Source: Sugiyamaella lignohabitans
Taxonomy: Eukaryota > Ascomycota > Dipodascomycetes > Dipodascales > Trichomonascaceae
NCBI RefSeq assembly: GCF_001640025.1
Contig: NC_031674.1
Coordinates: 1,488,001-1,552,000 of the forward strand
Length of the DNA: 64,000 bases
Direction: 5' to 3'
Shown: in pieces, positions 61,901 to 64,000 of the stretch
Numbering within the stretch: position 1 is the first letter of the stretch
How the letters are laid out: every line of letters begins with the position of its first letter
Notes under the pieces: model-generated
What the model was told of the DNA's origin: nothing
Databases searched by the model: none
What the model saw: only the letters and a program-made list of their open reading frames with translations
Program-made: the position numbers and the translations under genes

Positions 61901-64000
61901 CAAACTGCAGTATTTAAAGTAGCAAGTTCAAACTCAGGTTGCATGGCGAATCCCTTAGTTTCCGCAGTTGTATCGACTGATCTAATCCAGCTCAACAAGG
62001 TATCAGTAACTAGTTGATACTTGCTATCACTGCGAAGGCCATCAATGGAAATCTTAAACTCGGCGACACACTCAAATATATCCTGAACAACAATAGTTAA
62101 CTGCTCCGTTCTGACATTAGACTGATATAAGACATCAAATTCAGATACCTGTCGTTTCAAGTCAGAAAGTCGGTTAGCGAATTTGTTGACAGCATTCGTG
62201 AAGTCTCCATTATCAGTAAATTTACCCATGCTCACCAGGCTACTCCAAACATTCGAAACAAACTTTATCATATCAGGAGCCCAGTGCAGAATGCGCCAAG
62301 CTCTTTGACAGTCGTCATAAATACCTGAAACCGGCAAAATTCTGTCGCCTGCATCAAATAATGATGTGATTTTCTTCGCTGTTTCCTCCATTGACTGTAG
62401 AGTGCTCGATGTTCTGGCGAGCATAGATATAGATGTTCGCTGAGCAGTTAAAACTGACAAGGCATTTTCACCAATGGCCAAAGCACGTTGAAGATCATTT
62501 GTAGGAACATCGGTTTCATTGCTTGAAACGGCAAATCTGATCCTAGGCAGAAATTCGAGAATCTTGAAAAAATAAGAATCTCCTTTTCCAGTATCAATAG
62601 CATCCAAAGAGTTTGTGGAAGCTAATATTTGGGTGATCTTACTTTGGGCACTCGTAATGTCTCTCTTCACAGTGTACTTCAAGCCTGCTTCCCGTAGTCC
62701 TTTCAAAGTCAAGGTTAGGGTCTTGGACTTCTCCATTTTCAATGAAGAAATCACTTTCTTGTTTTCCTCGTTAACAGTCGAAGGAGTGGCGTTCCGAAGT
62801 CTATCTGAATCCTCAAGAGCACTAACTGCTAAAGGTTCAAGGGAAAGCACTTCGTCCAATTTAATCTTAGAAGCCATTGACTGGAAATACTTGATGGTAC
62901 CATGAATACCTTTCAATCTCATTGGCCTTGATTGCCAGAACTCGAACTTCTCAGCGACATATAAATGTGGTTGTATAGAATTGAGAGCAATGCCATCAAT
63001 CTTAAGTTCGGCTGGGAGACTGTTCACATTTAGAGGAATTGCCTTGGAAGGCTTGTCCACCAAGCCTGTTATCTTTCCAGCCAGGAAGGAACGATATTTC
63101 CTTACAATTTTGAACAGCTTGTGATGAGATCTACGAGCACTTTCCTTGAGGGCAGAAATATTGGTGTCTTTCCAACTTGCAAGAAGGATGACATCATTCA
63201 TTTCTTTCTTTAGTGTTTTCTTAAATTCCAGAATGTCAGTTTCAACCTGAGGGAGATACTGGCGATAAAAGGTCACGACGTTCAAGACAGCGTTCGAGAT
63301 CAAGTCTAACTTTGGATCAGATACTGCAAGCGACTTCGCATGCTTGGAGAAAGTTATTAATAACACAAGATAAGTTTCGAACTGGCCATATGTTGCCTCA
63401 CTGACGAAGACAGAAAGAGTTTGTACCAAATCGGCCACGTTTAAAGCATCCACATCATCAGGGCGCATGGGGATTTCAATGATGTTCTCGTACAAGTAAA
63501 ACCACCACTGAGATGCTTTTGTTTCGAAGGCCTCCTCCTCAGATCGAAGGAGCCCGGCCCATGTAGAAAGTTCAAGCTTTCGCCACGAAATAATCAGTGA
63601 AACGACTTGGTCAATAAAACTAGAAACGGACACCTCCCTACTGGCATATGCCTCCCACTCGTGAAGAAATGTGAGTATTTGTTCCAGTTTCTGTAACAAC
63701 CGAGCAATAGGAGCAGTGCAAGGATAAGCTAACAGTTCTTCACATGAAACGGCGATGTTTTGCAGCGTTGAATGTTCCGGCCATCTTTCTAACAAATTTT
63801 TGATTCTATTGCGAATAGCCTTAGCAAGCTCAGTTACTCGATCCGTTTCGTCCTGTTTAGAATCATGATAAAAATTGATAGGGCCGCTCTTGTTTTCAAA
63901 GACGTTTTCAATCTTGTTGGAAAGAGAGAATATCAAAGAAGATAAAATGTTAGCAGCAGAAACCTTGTCTGTAGTACTGGGAGTAATATGCTGAAGTAAT
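58924..64000 (-). CDS. MDN1: Midasin (Rea1/Mdn1), C-terminal third, 5' part outside window
   Basis: About 1691 C-terminal residues. The frame is open to base 64000, so the start and the six AAA+ modules lie beyond the window. Midasin is a dynein-like ATPase that strips Ytm1 and Rsa4 from pre-60S particles. Seen here: helical linker, then a ~600-residue Asp/Glu/Asn/Gln-rich region (for example DQEDKDDDEDENDEDNEDD) that is typical of midasin. The last ~250 residues hold the MIDAS/von Willebrand A domain with the DxSxS metal site (MIAVDDSKSMSESQ), ending LPGVLSSVLRQYFAEVAEH. S. cerevisiae Mdn1 has 4910 residues. No intron is seen in this part. It converges on ERG20, with 166 bases between stops. 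Confidence 0.96.
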   Translation of the reverse strand, partial: LLQHITPSTTDKVSAANILSSLIFSLSNKIENVFENKSGPINFYHDSKQDETDRVTELAKAIRNRIKNLLERWPEHSTLQNIAVSCEELLAYPCTAPIARLLQKLEQILTFLHEWEAYASREVSVSSFIDQVVSLIISWRKLELSTWAGLLRSEEEAFETKASQWWFYLYENIIEIPMRPDDVDALNVADLVQTLSVFVSEATYGQFETYLVLLITFSKHAKSLAVSDPKLDLISNAVLNVVTFYRQYLPQVETDILEFKKTLKKEMNDVILLASWKDTNISALKESARRSHHKLFKIVRKYRSFLAGKITGLVDKPSKAIPLNVNSLPAELKIDGIALNSIQPHLYVAEKFEFWQSRPMRLKGIHGTIKYFQSMASKIKLDEVLSLEPLAVSALEDSDRLRNATPSTVNEENKKVISSLKMEKSKTLTLTLKGLREAGLKYTVKRDITSAQSKITQILASTNSLDAIDTGKGDSYFFKILEFLPRIRFAVSSNETDVPTNDLQRALAIGENALSVLTAQRTSISMLARTSSTLQSMEETAKKITSLFDAGDRILPVSGIYDDCQRAWRILHWAPDMIKFVSNVWSSLVSMGKFTDNGDFTNAVNKFANRLSDLKRQVSEFDVLYQSNVRTEQLTIVVQDIFECVAEFKISIDGLRSDSKYQLVTDTLLSWIRSVDTTAETKGFAMQPEFELATLNTAVCDLSDSVLVVTQSILKTWQEIANLSAAEDNWFTDSQSRLIKLAKQLHGDRIIEKITQCVSMVVSIGSQNELASGEAISTFATALPFVQEYLKLFKRIHHLIIGNYSVTSKATYLLLSCLNNLSTNGFCTPSEETNEVDSGATKEGTGLGDGSGAKDHSEDIEDDEDLSEQAQKDNEDQENNDDRDGEDNAKEMEGDMAGNLEDASDQEDKDDDEDENDEDNEDDEIDDEVGDIDDLDPNAIDEKMWDEKADDNKKEKDSENVPEGNSDEMQGQDDDDEADNQEKPDNQDNQGNEGDKEEKEEDDEAEDEEDVGEQEDNVKQDNEELESQVPEADALELPEDMNLDNEDLNDEENGDNKDEMDEDIENGDMEDDMEDTKEDHEGNEHENIDRDDDEDGQEDDNDDAEDVEDSNSMQVDEEPETEQHQGEEDEQGDAPEAEVKDEGDAKNGTEEMQIDTEGLQGPDMADEDDANAEESTTSKQESSSKGEGADLEQSEEQNNMDDGGGKSSLKPKEEEQSIKEEEDSADAEDEARKEANDSIQKLGDAMKEFYRRRQEINKPSSDVKEEKPEDSANVRPDEFEHVDGENSAQDTQALGESNADHKQNIDENMAIDDEVDEIPEAQEQEVNTEEPLATDGDDQTEEQKDSDLQDASSKITSMVGERASAANDEWLADETADNQQDYEDDDDDLEIVGSDVNSSNETPCRELDDARVLWKKYDSNTQELALSLCEQLRLILEPTQATKLRGDFKTGKRLNMKRIIPYIASSFKKDKIWMRRTKPSKRQFQIMIAVDDSKSMSESQSVDLAFQTIALVSKALTLLEAGQLAITRFGDNARLLHGFEKPFSSESGAEVLQWFGFEQQRTDVQKLLSSSLQLFETAKYSARQDLWQLEIIISDGICEDHEALRRLVRRAQEERIMLVFVIVDAINKSGSILEMNQVKYQEDAEGNMKLKMEKYLDTFPFDFYVIVRDIRELPGVLSSVLRQYFAEVAEH

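Overview
This is a chromosomal segment of an ascomycete yeast (Saccharomycotina). It holds 23 recognisable protein genes, single-gene spacing of about 2-3 kb, and short spliceosomal introns. I reconstructed 23 introns in 13 genes: 17 start with GTAAGT and all 23 have a CTAAC branch-point motif just upstream of the 3' AG. CTG appears to mean leucine at a family-conserved site (ALG6 residue 299), so the CTG-Ser/Ala clades are unlikely. The intron density, the type II membrane GH17 enzymes and an HsbA-type cell-wall protein suggest a basal, Trichomonascaceae/Dipodascaceae-like yeast (for example Sugiyamaella or Blastobotrys). That placement is inference. Base 64000 lies inside the midasin gene.

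Layout, left to right: a low-complexity putative nuclear activator with an 843-nt intron; a derlin (ERAD); GGPP synthase (BTS1, six exons); a KRE2/KTR mannosyltransferase; ALG6 glucosyltransferase with a long low-complexity N-terminus; two tandem type II membrane GH17 beta-glucanases; COX18; SPT4 (four small exons); type II myosin MYO1; homoserine kinase THR1; MPP-alpha MAS2; SEC62; an FAH-domain enzyme; the SEA-complex subunit MTC5/SEA3; TAF1; MAK11; pentafunctional ARO1; an HsbA-like GPI cell-wall protein; U5 snRNP GTPase SNU114; EBP2; FPP synthase ERG20; and the C-terminal third of MDN1. Themes are the secretory pathway and cell wall (derlin, KTR, ALG6, GH17 pair, SEC62, HsbA), prenyl diphosphates (BTS1, ERG20), ribosome biogenesis (MAK11, EBP2, MDN1) and mitochondrial biogenesis (COX18, MAS2).

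The most unusual feature is a family of GC-rich, foldback intergenic elements of about 131-144 bp. There are nine complete copies and five partial ones, all in the left 34.4 kb and none in the right 29.6 kb. Each complete copy has inverted arms built from small hairpins whose stems are kept while loop bases vary. The two arms carry different inner modules, so every copy is directional. They lie only in non-coding DNA, are frequent between convergent genes very near stop codons, and one half-copy lies in the only very long intron. Other repeats are a 116-bp higher-order minisatellite upstream of COX18 and a tandem array of about 103 bp downstream of the HsbA gene.

No tRNA, rRNA, CRISPR array, autonomous transposon or centromere was recognised.
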